This document shows, piece by piece, positions 17,375-26,190 of a stretch of DNA of 64,000 nucleotides. The stretch comes from Halanaerobium salsuginis (GTDB taxonomy: Bacteria; Bacillota; Halanaerobiia; Halanaerobiales; Halanaerobiaceae). Position 1 is the first letter of the stretch; the number at the start of each line of letters is the position of its first letter. The notes below the pieces were generated by a model. That model was not told where the DNA came from. It was given only the letters and a program-made list of their open reading frames with translations, and searched no databases. The position numbers and the translations under genes were made by a program. Location: NCBI RefSeq assembly GCF_900114545.1, contig NZ_FOTI01000005.1, positions 1 through 64,000 of the forward strand. The letters run 5' to 3'.

Positions 17375-18598
17375 TTGTATGGATTAGTACTCGAAGGGGG
17401 AGGAGCCAAAGGAGCTTATCATATAGGAGCCTTAAAAGCTTTAACAGAGCTTAAAATAAAAGTGTCTGCTGTGGCAGGTACTTCTATTGGGGCGATGAAT
17501 GGGGCAATGTACGTACAGGGTAAATTAGATTTAGCTTACGAATACTGGAATAATATCTCTACTGAAAAAGTACTTAATATTGATGATCAACAATTAACAG
17601 ACTTATTTAATCTAAGTGTTAACCAGAATAATCTTTTTTATTTTATTAATAAAGTTAAACAGGTATTTAAAAATAAAGGGCTTGATAATTCATTTTTTCA
17701 GGAAATATTACTTGATAATATTGATGAAGATTTATTAAGAGCTTCTTCACTTGATTTTGCAATCATAACATTATCTTTGAGTGAATTGAAACCATTAGAA
17801 CTTTTTTTAGATGATATTCCAGCTGGTAAAGTAAGAGACTATATAATGGCAAGCGCCTATCTGCCTGCTTTTAAATTACAGCGTATAGATGGTCAGCTTT
17901 TAATTGATGGTGGTTTTTATGAGAACTTGCCAATTAAGACACTTTTAAAACGAGGTTATAATAAAATAATTGCAATTAGAACTTATGGCCTGGGTAAAAT
18001 AGAGAAAAAAGTTGATTCAGAAAAAGAAATTATTTTTATAAATCCTTCTGAAAATTTAGGGAGGATGCTTAATTTTAGTCAGGCAAATGCGCGTAAGAAT
18101 ATAAAGATGGGCTACTATGATACTTTAAAATATTTTAAGCATTTACAGGGAAATAAATATTATCTAAAGTTAAATCAAAATGAAGATTATTTTCTTGATT
18201 TTTTACTAAAAATTAATCCAGATATAAAAATTAATTTATTAAAAAAGTTTTCTTATCCAGAAGCTCCTCTGCAGAGATCATTTCTGGAAAACTTGATTCC
18301 TAAACTAGCAGAAATATTAGACTTTGATTATCCAGCATCTTATAGTGAAATAGTAATTGCTTTGCTGGAAAAGCTTGCTGCTGCGGAAAAAATTGATCGT
18401 TTTCAAATTTATACTTTTGCCGAATTATTGGATTTAGTCTGTCAAAAGAATAAACCAGCTGAGAGTATTCTTTATAATAAATTACCTTCATTTATAAAAA
18501 CCAGTAATTTTTTGCCAAAGCAGCTGCAAGATGATTTATTGCTTGATATCGCAGAAAAGATATTTATTAAAACAGGGGGAAGAAATGCTGATGAGTGA
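17375..18598 (+). CDS. Patatin-like phospholipase
   Basis: A 407-residue predicted cytosolic lipid acyl hydrolase. Seen: oxyanion loop GGGAKG at 8-13, nucleophile elbow G35-T-S37-I-G39 and catalytic dyad partner D178-G-G. The patatin core spans about 3-200; the remaining 200 residues are a helical extension I cannot assign. The frame also has an ATG at 17369, but it is only 2 bases from GGGAGG, so the TTG at 17375 (8 bases away) is the better start. It overlaps the next gene by 8 bases. Substrate unknown. Confidence 0.88.
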   Translation: MYGLVLEGGGAKGAYHIGALKALTELKIKVSAVAGTSIGAMNGAMYVQGKLDLAYEYWNNISTEKVLNIDDQQLTDLFNLSVNQNNLFYFINKVKQVFKNKGLDNSFFQEILLDNIDEDLLRASSLDFAIITLSLSELKPLELFLDDIPAGKVRDYIMASAYLPAFKLQRIDGQLLIDGGFYENLPIKTLLKRGYNKIIAIRTYGLGKIEKKVDSEKEIIFINPSENLGRMLNFSQANARKNIKMGYYDTLKYFKHLQGNKYYLKLNQNEDYFLDFLLKINPDIKINLLKKFSYPEAPLQRSFLENLIPKLAEILDFDYPASYSEIVIALLEKLAAAEKIDRFQIYTFAELLDLVCQKNKPAESILYNKLPSFIKTSNFLPKQLQDDLLLDIAEKIFIKTGGRNADE

Positions 18599-18806
18599 TA
18601 AAAATATTGATTCTGGAAGTGAAAAGTTAAATGCAGAATTAGCAATGATTAGAGAGCTTAAAGAAAGAATTTATGGAAAACAAGATTTAACAGATTCTGA
18701 ACTTGATAGTGTTAAAAAATGTGCTTTTTGTGATGGTACTAAAGAATTAATTCTATATAAAAATAATTATATTTGTCAAGAATGTCTGACAGATATAAGA
18801 TCTTGA
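18591..18806 (+). CDS. Gin (CsfB)-like zinc-finger protein
   Basis: A 71-residue protein whose C-terminal half has C44-AF-C47, 14 residues, then C62-QE-C65 with ELILYKNNYICQEC. Spacing and the aromatic-Ile before the second pair resemble the sporulation anti-sigma-G factor Gin (CsfB) and, less closely, the ClpX zinc domain. The N-terminal half is a charged helix absent from Bacillus Gin. Starts at 18585 and 18591 are both in frame; GGGGGAAG spacing favours 18591. Coupled to the patatin gene. A sigma-binding role is inference only, because sporulation genes seem missing around it. Confidence 0.6.
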   Translation: MSDKNIDSGSEKLNAELAMIRELKERIYGKQDLTDSELDSVKKCAFCDGTKELILYKNNYICQECLTDIRS

Positions 18807-18835
18807 ATTTAAAAATTAATGAAGGGGATAAATAA

Positions 18836-19447
18836 ATGAGTTCACTTTTGATAGGAGTAGCAGGTGGAACTGCTTCTGGTAAGACAACTCTTGCTAGAAT
18901 TTTAAAAGAATCTTTTCAAGATAATGTAACTATCTTGAAACATGACTATTATTATCATGATCGCAGTCATTTTAAAGTTGCAGATCATAAAATAAATTTT
19001 GATCATCCCGACTCTTTTGAGACAGAGCTATTAGTTAAACATTTAGAGGAATTAAAGAACGGCAGAAGTATAAAACGGCCACTTTATTCTTATAAGACTA
19101 ACGAAAGATTAAAACAAACTAAGTTAGTTAAACCAGCTCCAATTGTTATTGTAGAAGGGATACTTATTTTTCATTATCAAAGTTTAAAAGACTTGCTTGA
19201 TTTAAAAATATATGTTGATACAGATGCTGATATTAGGCTTTTAAGGAGAATTAGCCGTGATATTAAAGAAAGAGATCGTACTTTTGAATCGGTTAAAGCC
19301 CAATATTTAAGAACAGTTAAGCCAATGCATCAAAAATTTGTTGAACCAACTAAGTATCAGGCAGATATCATTATTCCACATGGTGGATTAAATGAGATAG
19401 CAAATGACTTGATAATAAAGAAAATTAAAGATCATTTAGATCAATAA
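18836..19447 (+). CDS. udk: Uridine kinase family protein
   Basis: Phosphorylates uridine or cytidine in pyrimidine salvage, or a related P-loop kinase. 203 residues. Seen: Walker A GGTASGKTT at 10-18, HDYYYHDRSH after the first strand, FDHPDSFE, YSYKTNER, VEGILIFH, and the lid RRISRDIKERDRTFESV. These are uridine-kinase blocks. AAGGGG precedes the ATG. It follows the Gin-like gene by 29 bases and ends at a terminator. Cytidine deaminase encoded at 45288 would feed the same salvage route. Confidence 0.9.
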   Translation: MSSLLIGVAGGTASGKTTLARILKESFQDNVTILKHDYYYHDRSHFKVADHKINFDHPDSFETELLVKHLEELKNGRSIKRPLYSYKTNERLKQTKLVKPAPIVIVEGILIFHYQSLKDLLDLKIYVDTDADIRLLRRISRDIKERDRTFESVKAQYLRTVKPMHQKFVEPTKYQADIIIPHGGLNEIANDLIIKKIKDHLDQ

Positions 19448-19472
19448 TTTATAAATTTATAATTTTTTATGA

Positions 19473-19503
19473 AGCCAGTTTATTACAACTGGCTATATTT
19501 TTT
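19473..19503 (+). terminator. Intrinsic terminator after udk
   Basis: AGCCAGTT (19473-19480) and AACTGGCT (19487-19494) pair perfectly around TATTAC, followed by ATATTTTTTT. Ends the patatin-udk transcript. Confidence 0.85.
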
Positions 19504-19573
19504 GTAATAAATGTAAAAAAATAGCAGGAATTTATAAAAATATCCATAATATATTTATTAGGAGGTGGATATT

Positions 19574-20200
19574 TTGTTAAAAAATAATTACAAAAAAGTT
19601 ATTCTAATAATTTTACTATTGTTGGGAGTAGCTTATCAAAACAATTGGCTGCATGAGACAGCTACATCAGAAATTAATTTAAATGAAAGTGAAAATCAAC
19701 AGCTGCAATTAATTTCTCCGTCTCATAAGTCAGCAAAAAAGGCTAAAAAACCAATAATTGTTCATTTAGCAGGAGCAGTAAACAAACCAGGAGTGTATAG
19801 TCTGCCGGCTGAGGCCAGATTAGTTGATTTAATTGAGTTAGCAGGTGGTATGACAGCTCAGGCAGATTTAGCACAGGTTAATTTGGCACAAGATTTAAGA
19901 GATAGTGAAAAAGTAATTATCCCTGTTTTACCTCAGTTGGATCTTGATACAGGTAGAAAAGAGGTTGCTTTAATTGCTGCCAATCCAGATCAAACTAGCA
20001 CTAACCAACCTCTAATTAATATTAACCAGGCTTCACAAGCTGAACTAGAAAAACTAAGTGGCATTGGGCCCAGTAAAGCAGCAGCTATCTTAAAATATAG
20101 AAAGCAACAGGGAAAATTTTCAGATAAAAATGATCTCCTAAATATTAGTGGAATTGGTGAAAAGACCCTGGCAAATATTATTGATGAGATCTGTCTCTAA
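19574..20200 (+). CDS. comEA: Competence DNA receptor ComEA
   Basis: Membrane-tethered protein that binds double-stranded DNA at the cell surface during uptake. 208 residues. N-terminal membrane helix (about 9-21), SLBB domain (about 62-118, VHLAGAVNKPGVYSL), then two helix-hairpin-helix motifs (about 146-205, LSGIGPSKAAAI and ISGIGEKTLANI) that contact DNA. TTG at 19574 is 7 bases after AGGAGGT; the GTG at 19565 overlaps that site and is rejected. Its stop overlaps the ATG of the comEC N-terminal fragment (TAATG). Confidence 0.92.
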   Translation: MLKNNYKKVILIILLLLGVAYQNNWLHETATSEINLNESENQQLQLISPSHKSAKKAKKPIIVHLAGAVNKPGVYSLPAEARLVDLIELAGGMTAQADLAQVNLAQDLRDSEKVIIPVLPQLDLDTGRKEVALIAANPDQTSTNQPLININQASQAELEKLSGIGPSKAAAILKYRKQQGKFSDKNDLLNISGIGEKTLANIIDEICL

Positions 20201-20346
20201 TGAAAATCAAATTATGGCAGCAATGGCGTTATAAACCAGCTCTTTATATTTTGTTTTTTCTAATTAGTGGAATTCTATTTAGTAAGTTTTTGTTAGCTAT
20301 AAATCAATTTGGTTTGCCCCCAAAAAGACTAAATAAATTTCATTAA
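20200..20346 (+). pseudogene. comEC: Detached N-terminal fragment of comEC
   Basis: Forty-eight codons starting at the ATG in TAATG, directly coupled to comEA where comEC normally begins. The peptide has one membrane helix (PALYILFFLISGILFSKF, about 13-30) like the first helix of ComEC. It then runs into stops at 20344, 20347 and 20398 in its own frame. The main comEC frame is +1 relative to it and is itself closed by TGA at 20387. A C-run at 20317-20321 and A-run at 20322-20326 are places where a slip could have happened. Confidence 0.6.
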
Positions 20347-20407
20347 TAACCAAATAATAACAATAAGTTTTTCTTTTATCAACAGCTGAAAATTACTTAA
20401 TTTAATT

Positions 20408-22693
20408 TTGACTGTTCAGTTATTAGCAGTTCTGATTTATTTTTTGTTTTATTTAAAAATAAGTCGAAATTCTGTGTTTATCTTCTTGCTCTTACTGGCA
20501 TTTTTTCTAGGCAGTTTTTCTTTTGTCGCAGATAACTATCGTTATTATGCACCTCAATCAATTAGCAATTTTCAATCTCAAGCTAAAGTTCTAGTCAAGG
20601 CCAGATTAGAGATTGATCCAGGAGATTTAAGTGGAAGTAATTACTATCTTAAGGTAAAGGAACTTAACAAACATAATTTTCGTTACGGTAAAATAATTGT
20701 TTCAAAACGTTGTTTTGATAATTATCATAGTGGTGATCTGCTCAGCTTATATCTTAAGCTTAGCCTGCCTCAGAAGCAATTAAATCCTGGTGGATTTTCT
20801 TATCGTAATTTCTTAAAACAAAAGCAAATTTATTTGCAGGGTTGGCAGCCTACCAATATTAAATTTTTAGCTGCTAGTTTTGATTATAGAAAATTAATTA
20901 TAAAACTGAAATCAAAGTTTCTAGATAAAGTTGATTTGCTTTTTCAAGATAAAAACCAGGCTTTAATTAAAGCTGTCGTTTTTGGAGAAAGATCTGCTCT
21001 AGCCAAAAAAGAAAAATCTCTGCTTAGAGGGGCAGGTGCTAGCCATTTATTGGCAATTTCTGGTCTTCATATTGGAATTTTAGTTTTTGCTTTACAACAA
21101 TTTATTTTAAAGTTTTTTAAACAGAGTAAAAAGACACTTTTTTCTTTAAGCTTATGTCTAGTTATCTATATTTTAATGATAGGAGCTTCAGCAGCTGTTA
21201 TTAGGGCGGCATCTTTAGCATTATTATATTTATGGTCAGTAGAGTTAAAGCGTGATACTGATTTTCTTAATTTACTTGCTGTAACTTTAATTATTAATCT
21301 GATTTTTGATCCAGCAGCTATCTTTAAAGTATCATTACAATTATCTTATTTGCTTGTACTGGGACTTTACCTATTAACACCATTTTTAAATAAGTTTTTA
21401 CCAGCACTGCTTGCAGTTTCAGCAGCAGCTCAATTAGCAGCTTTTGCAATTACAATTTATTATTTTAACCAATATAACTATATAGCTTTTTTAACTAATA
21501 TTTGGTTAATTCCTCTTTTTTCATTTTTACTTCCATTTTTATTTATAATAATTTTAATTTCTTTTTTAAATATAACTCTGGCTTCTTTAGGAGCTATTTT
21601 CGCTGCTAAATTACTTAATATTACATTTGCTCTGTTAACTTTAATGGTTAAGCTGCAGGGAAAGCCGCTGCTTTTTAAAACCCCACCTTTATTTTTAGTA
21701 GTTATTTATTATTGTCTGTTGTTTTATTTACCTTTGACTTTTCGTCATTATCAGATAAATTTTTCTTTAAAAACCCAGCAGCTAAAGCAGATTACAGTAT
21801 TAACTGCTTTTATTATTAGTTTATTAATCTTTAGTTATCAAAATAATTCACAGTTACTTAAAGTAACTTATCTGGCTGTAGGTCAGGGTGATGGTATATA
21901 TGTTGAATTTCCTAATGGAGAAAAAATGATAATTGATACAGGTCCACCTGGTAAGGATAATATGGGAATTGCTTATACAATTATTCCTTATCTTGACCAT
22001 TTTGGTATAAAAAATATTGATTATTTAGTAATTAGTCATTTTGATGCAGACCATGTCGGAGGGATGCCCTATTTATTAAAAAACAAACAGATAAACAATA
22101 TTTTTATTCCACCTTTTAAAAAACCAGCTAAGTATCATGTCTGGCTTAATAATTATCTGAGCACTCATCAGCAGCCAAAACTTTATAAATTAACAGCAGG
22201 CCAGCAGTTGCAAGTTGGCCAGTGCCAGCTGAGTATTTTGAATCCGCTGATTAATAAAATTAGTTCTGATAGAAATGCTAATTCTATTGTGATTTTAGTT
22301 AATTATAAAAATAATAGCTTTTTATTTACTGGTGATTTACCAGCAAGTCAGGAAAAGAGGATTATTAGGGAATATAAGTTAAAAAAAATTAATATTTTAA
22401 AGGCAGGCCATCATGGCAGCAATACTTCCAGCTGTGCTGAATTATTAAAAAATCTTAGACCAGATTTAACAGTTATTTCAGTCGGAAGAAATAATTTTGG
22501 TCATCCAGCTCCAGAAGTATTATCCCGGCTTAATAAATATAACTTGAAATATTTGAGAACTGATCAAAATGGAGCAATAACTGTATTAAGTAATGGCAGC
22601 CAGCTTAAAATTAAAACTTTTTTAAGAGAAGAAAAAAAATCTAAGCTGATTGGTCAGGCCTTACCTGAACTGCTGAAAGCTTTCGTTTTTTAG
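20408..22693 (+). CDS. comEC: DNA uptake channel ComEC/Rec2, N-terminus apparently disrupted
   Basis: Polytopic membrane protein that passes single-stranded DNA into the cell. 761 residues from a TTG at 20408. Seen: about ten membrane helices, the competence domain (about 180-440, starting AVVFGERSALAKKEKSLLRGAGASHLLAISGLHIG-like block), and a C-terminal metallo-beta-lactamase domain from about 490, with SHFDADHVGG and KAGHHGSN metal motifs. The TTG has no ribosome site, and the first membrane helix is encoded separately in another frame at 20200-20346. The gene is therefore either frameshifted and inactive, or carries a sequencing error. Confidence 0.85.
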   Translation: MTVQLLAVLIYFLFYLKISRNSVFIFLLLLAFFLGSFSFVADNYRYYAPQSISNFQSQAKVLVKARLEIDPGDLSGSNYYLKVKELNKHNFRYGKIIVSKRCFDNYHSGDLLSLYLKLSLPQKQLNPGGFSYRNFLKQKQIYLQGWQPTNIKFLAASFDYRKLIIKLKSKFLDKVDLLFQDKNQALIKAVVFGERSALAKKEKSLLRGAGASHLLAISGLHIGILVFALQQFILKFFKQSKKTLFSLSLCLVIYILMIGASAAVIRAASLALLYLWSVELKRDTDFLNLLAVTLIINLIFDPAAIFKVSLQLSYLLVLGLYLLTPFLNKFLPALLAVSAAAQLAAFAITIYYFNQYNYIAFLTNIWLIPLFSFLLPFLFIIILISFLNITLASLGAIFAAKLLNITFALLTLMVKLQGKPLLFKTPPLFLVVIYYCLLFYLPLTFRHYQINFSLKTQQLKQITVLTAFIISLLIFSYQNNSQLLKVTYLAVGQGDGIYVEFPNGEKMIIDTGPPGKDNMGIAYTIIPYLDHFGIKNIDYLVISHFDADHVGGMPYLLKNKQINNIFIPPFKKPAKYHVWLNNYLSTHQQPKLYKLTAGQQLQVGQCQLSILNPLINKISSDRNANSIVILVNYKNNSFLFTGDLPASQEKRIIREYKLKKINILKAGHHGSNTSSCAELLKNLRPDLTVISVGRNNFGHPAPEVLSRLNKYNLKYLRTDQNGAITVLSNGSQLKIKTFLREEKKSKLIGQALPELLKAFVF

Positions 22694-22782
22694 CTTTAAA
22701 CAAAAGCGTTTCTATTTATGTTAGCTCTGATTTATGTTAAACTATTATTATAATATTTTAGAAATAAATTGGAGGTAAAATG

Positions 22783-23790
22783 ATGGAGATTAGTGAATTT
22801 ATGGCCCGGGAAAAAGAAGTGAAAAATCTTTATTTTATTGCAGCTGAGAATAGCTATCTAAGAGCTGAATTTAAAGAAAGATTTCTGGAAAAATTTGTAC
22901 CTGTTGCCAGCAGAGACTTTAATCTCAGCCTGGTTAAACCTGGTGATAATTATCTAAAAAGACTTAAATCTGCTATTAATACACCTCCTATGGGAGCTGC
23001 AAGCAGATTCATTATAAGTGAAATAAATTTAACAGATGAACTTAATAAAAATGAATTAGCAGACTTGACTGAGTTAATTAGTAAAATAGCATCTGATTCT
23101 ATTTTAGTTTTTATTAGTGAAACTACTCCGGATAAGAGAAGAAAATTTTATCAGCTTATTAAAAAGTCAGGCTGTTATCAAGAATTTAAAACTCCGCGTT
23201 ATCGATATTTAGATCAGTGGATAAAAAAGCAATTCAATCAGGCTGGCAAGAAACTTGATCAGCAATCGCTTAAAGTTTTAGAAAATATGTTTAGTAATAG
23301 ACTTGAAATTTTAGCGAGTGAAATAGAAAAAATAATAACCTGCTATCCAGAAAAAGATTTTTTGAATTATCAAGATTTAAAAAAGATAATCAGCCGGGAA
23401 AAGTTTATTGAAGATGAAGAAATCTTTACGTTTTTAGATTTGATTGGTGAGAAGAAGACAGATAAGGCTTTACTCAGTTTAAAAGAAATGTTAGGTAAGG
23501 GAGTTTATCCACTTTATCTGCTAACAATGTTGAAAAATCAGGTTGAATTATTAATGCAAGTTAAATATTACAGTAATTTTACTCATGATAATAAAAAAAT
23601 AGCTCAGGAATTAAACAAACATCCATATCCAGTTAAAAAAGCTCTACAGCGCAGCAGAAATTTTACTCAATTTGAATTAGAGAAATTACTTGCTGAAATA
23701 TTAAAGGCTAATTATAATTTTTTAACTGGTTATTATCCCGAACAGAATATGGCACTGGAAATGATAATTCTCAAAGCAATTAGTTATTAA
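22783..23790 (+). CDS. holA: DNA polymerase III delta subunit HolA
   Basis: Clamp-loader subunit that opens the beta clamp. 335 residues with the delta-subunit pattern: N-terminal AAA-like region (NLYFIAAENSYLRAEFKERF), a segment FKTPRYRYLDQWIKK before the middle domain, LEILASEIEKI, and a C-terminal collar domain with YPLYLLTMLKNQ and the closing NPHPYPVKKA-like stretch. It lacks an intact Walker A motif, as is usual for delta. ATGs at 22780 and 22783 are both possible; GGAGGT spacing favours 22783. Position after comEC matches yqeN of Bacillus. Confidence 0.92.
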   Translation: MEISEFMAREKEVKNLYFIAAENSYLRAEFKERFLEKFVPVASRDFNLSLVKPGDNYLKRLKSAINTPPMGAASRFIISEINLTDELNKNELADLTELISKIASDSILVFISETTPDKRRKFYQLIKKSGCYQEFKTPRYRYLDQWIKKQFNQAGKKLDQQSLKVLENMFSNRLEILASEIEKIITCYPEKDFLNYQDLKKIISREKFIEDEEIFTFLDLIGEKKTDKALLSLKEMLGKGVYPLYLLTMLKNQVELLMQVKYYSNFTHDNKKIAQELNKHPYPVKKALQRSRNFTQFELEKLLAEILKANYNFLTGYYPEQNMALEMIILKAISY

Positions 23791-23801
23791 AAATTAAGCT
23801 T

Positions 23802-23831
23802 AAAAAAACTCATCCATGGCTGGATGAGTTT
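23802..23831 (-). terminator. Terminator between holA and rpsT, mainly for rpsT
   Basis: AAACTCATCCA (23806-23816) and TGGATGAGTTT (23821-23831) form a perfect 11-pair stem with a 4-base loop. On the minus strand it is followed by seven or more T, so it is a strong terminator for rpsT; on the plus strand only four T follow, so it could act weakly for holA as well. Confidence 0.85.
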
Positions 23832-23839
23832 TGGAATTT

Positions 23840-23883
23840 AAAAGATAGCTATCTTTTAGATATTTTAATGTCCATTGGACATT
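23840..23883. repeat. Two extra palindromes in the holA-rpsT convergent gap
   Basis: AAAAGATAG-CTATCTTTT (23840-23857) is a perfect 18-base palindrome and AATGTCC-ATT-GGACATT (23867-23883) is a 7-pair inverted repeat. Both lie between the rpsT stop and the terminator, so they would form hairpins in the rpsT 3' untranslated region. Confidence 0.8.
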
Positions 23884-23901
23884 TTGTGTTTAGTTTAATT
23901 A

Positions 23902-24162
23902 TTACATATTATTGTACATTTTTGTGAGGCGGGATTTTTTGCGGGCTGCGTTGTTCTTATGAATAATATTTCTTGTTACAGCCTTATCGATGACCTTTTT
24001 AGTCTCTTTTAACTGTTCTGCAGCAGCTTCTTTATCCCCAGCTTGAACTGCATCTTCCATAGCACGGATTGCATTTTTTAAACGATCTTTTCTTTCCCGA
24101 TTAAGAGCAGTCTTTTTCTCTGTGATTTTAACTCTCTTTTTAGCAGATTTAATAATAGGCAT
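23902..24162 (-). CDS. rpsT: 30S ribosomal protein S20
   Basis: An 86-residue basic protein that binds 16S rRNA. Sequence blocks KSAKKRVKI, RKDRLKNAIRAMEDAV, VIDKAVTRNIIHKNNAARKKSRL are those of S20. It is the only convincing gene on the minus strand. AGGGGTG lies 11 bases before the ATG. The position between holA and lepA is as in Bacillus, but gpr and spoIIP, often found between rpsT and lepA in spore formers, are absent. Confidence 0.97.
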   Translation of the reverse strand: MPIIKSAKKRVKITEKKTALNRERKDRLKNAIRAMEDAVQAGDKEAAAEQLKETKKVIDKAVTRNIIHKNNAARKKSRLTKMYNNM

Positions 24163-24192
24163 CTAACGTCTTCACCCCCTCTTAATAATAGA

Positions 24193-24220
24193 TATATATG
24201 CTGTCAGACTTAATTTGCAA
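24193..24220 (-). promoter_or_regulatory. rpsT promoter
   Basis: Read on the minus strand: TTGCAA (24220-24215), 16-base spacer, TATATA (24198-24193). The transcript would start about 25 bases before the S20 ribosome site. Confidence 0.5.
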
Positions 24221-24297
24221 CATTTCAATTTTAACATGTAGTTCTTGAAAATGCAAGCAGTAATTTTAATTTTACCTGCTTAGTTTATAAATGTCAA

Positions 24298-24326
24298 TTG
24301 AATAATAAGATTAAATATAATATAAT
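24298..24326 (+). promoter_or_regulatory. lepA promoter
   Basis: TTGAAT (24298-24303), 17-base spacer, perfect TATAAT (24321-24326), about 76 bases before the lepA start. Confidence 0.65.
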
Positions 24327-24402
24327 TAAATTACTATGGGATAATAAATTATTTAGATTTAAGAGTTTCAAGTAGTAATTAAGATTTAAAGGAGGAAACT
24401 TT

Positions 24403-26190
24403 TTGCAGACTGAAGAGATAAGAAACTTTTGTATAATAGCACATATTGATCACGGAAAGTCAACTCTGGCTGACCGGATGTTAGAATATACAGATACAAT
24501 AACTGACCGTAAAATGCAGAAACAGGTTTTAGATAAAATGGATTTAGAAAGAGAACGAGGCATTACAATTAAAGCCCAGGCAGTAACTATTAACTATCGT
24601 GATTATGAGTTGAATTTAATTGATACCCCTGGCCATGTTGATTTTGCTTATGAAGTATCCAGAAGTTTAGCTGCCTGTGAGGGAGCAATACTTGTTATTG
24701 ATGCTGCTCAGGGAGTAGAAGCACAAACTATGGCTAATATTTATCTAGCTTTAGAACATGATTTAGAGGTAATTCCAGTAATTAATAAGATAGATTTACC
24801 AGCTGCAAATCCAGATCGAGTTAAAGAACAGCTGCTTGAAATTGGAATTGATCCCGATGAAGCCATCCTGGCAAGTGCTAAAAATGGAACTAATATTGAT
24901 AAAATTTTAGATGCTGTAATTGAACGAATACCTGCTCCACAGGCAGGAGCAGATCAGCCTCTTAAAGCACTAGTTTTTGATTCTTTTTATGATTCCTATC
25001 AAGGGGTAATTGCTTATGTTAGAATTATGGAGGGCTCAGTTAAAAAAGATGATAATATACTATTAATGTCAAATCAAAAGAGTTATCAGGTTGATGAAGT
25101 TGGTTATTTTGGCCCAGATATGACTCCTAAAAAAGAATTAACTGCTGGTGAAGTTGGTTATATTATTTCCGGAATTAAAGATGTACGTAACTGCCGGGTT
25201 GGTGATACAATTACCAAAAAAGAGAGACCAGCTGCAGCTGCTTTACCTGGTTATCAGAAAGTTAAGCCAATGGTTTTTAGTGGTTTATATCCTACTGATA
25301 ATTCTGATTATGAAGTGTTAAAAGAAGCTTTAGAAAAATTGCAGTTAAATGATGCTTCCTTTACCTTTGAACCTGAAACTTCTGAAGCACTTGGTTTTGG
25401 ATTTCGCTGTGGTTTTTTAGGGCTGCTTCATATGGAAGTTATTCAGGAAAGGCTGGAACGTGAATATGATCTTGATTTAGTTATTACAGCCCCCAGTGTA
25501 GAATACAATATTGTTAAAAAGAATGGTGATGTACTAAAAATTGAAAATCCAGCTCTTTTTCCAGACCCAGCTGAGATAGCTGAAATAAAAGAGCCTTTTG
25601 TAAATGCTGAAATACATCTACCTGAAGAGTATGTCGGCCAGGCAATGGAACTTTGTCAGGACAATAGGGGCGAATTTGCTGATATGCAATATATTGACCA
25701 AGATCGGGTTACTTTAAGCTACAAGATGCCTTTAAGTGAGATTATTACTGATTTTTTTAATCAGCTTAAATCAAGAACTCGTGGTTATGCAACTTTAGAC
25801 TATGAACTTAAAGGATATGAAAAATCTAATCTGGTTAAATTAGATATTCTGGTTAATGGCGAATTAGTTGATGCCTTATCTACTATTGTGCATGATGATA
25901 ACTCCTATCAGGAAGGTAATTATTTAACTAGACGGCTAAAAGAAGTTATTCCCCGTCATATGTTTAAAGTTCCTATTCAGGCTGCTATAGGAGGTAAGAT
26001 AATTGCCCGGGCCAACATTCCTGCTATGCGCAAGAATGTTCTGCAAAAATGTTATGGTGGAGATATCACTCGAAAACGTAAATTGTTAGAGAAACAAAAA
26101 GAAGGTAAAAAACGAATGAAACAAGTAGGTAGTGTAGAAATACCACAAGAAGCATTTATGGCAATTTTGGAAAGAGAAGAAAATGCTTAA
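24403..26190 (+). CDS. lepA: Elongation factor 4 (LepA)
   Basis: Ribosome-bound translational GTPase that back-translocates or helps assemble ribosomes. 595 residues. Seen: G1 AHIDHGKST at 13-21, the switch region [27 protein letters not shown], then domains II, III and the EF-G-like domain V, and the LepA-specific C-terminal domain ending with [19 protein letters not shown] and [23 protein letters not shown] start 8 bases after GGAGG. Overlaps hemW by 8 bases. Confidence 0.97.
   Translation: MQTEEIRNFCIIAHIDHGKSTLADRMLEYTDTITDRKMQKQVLDKMDLERERGITIKAQAVTINYRDYELNLIDTPGHVDFAYEVSRSLAACEGAILVIDAAQGVEAQTMANIYLALEHDLEVIPVINKIDLPAANPDRVKEQLLEIGIDPDEAILASAKNGTNIDKILDAVIERIPAPQAGADQPLKALVFDSFYDSYQGVIAYVRIMEGSVKKDDNILLMSNQKSYQVDEVGYFGPDMTPKKELTAGEVGYIISGIKDVRNCRVGDTITKKERPAAAALPGYQKVKPMVFSGLYPTDNSDYEVLKEALEKLQLNDASFTFEPETSEALGFGFRCGFLGLLHMEVIQERLEREYDLDLVITAPSVEYNIVKKNGDVLKIENPALFPDPAEIAEIKEPFVNAEIHLPEEYVGQAMELCQDNRGEFADMQYIDQDRVTLSYKMPLSEIITDFFNQLKSRTRGYATLDYELKGYEKSNLVKLDILVNGELVDALSTIVHDDNSYQEGNYLTRRLKEVIPRHMFKVPIQAAIGGKIIARANIPAMRKNVLQKCYGGDITRKRKLLEKQKEGKKRMKQVGSVEIPQEAFMAILEREENA

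Noticed and set aside
22726-22754. holA promoter with TATAAT at 22749-22754
   Set aside because: The -10 is perfect but no acceptable -35 lies at 16-18 bases; not reported as a feature.
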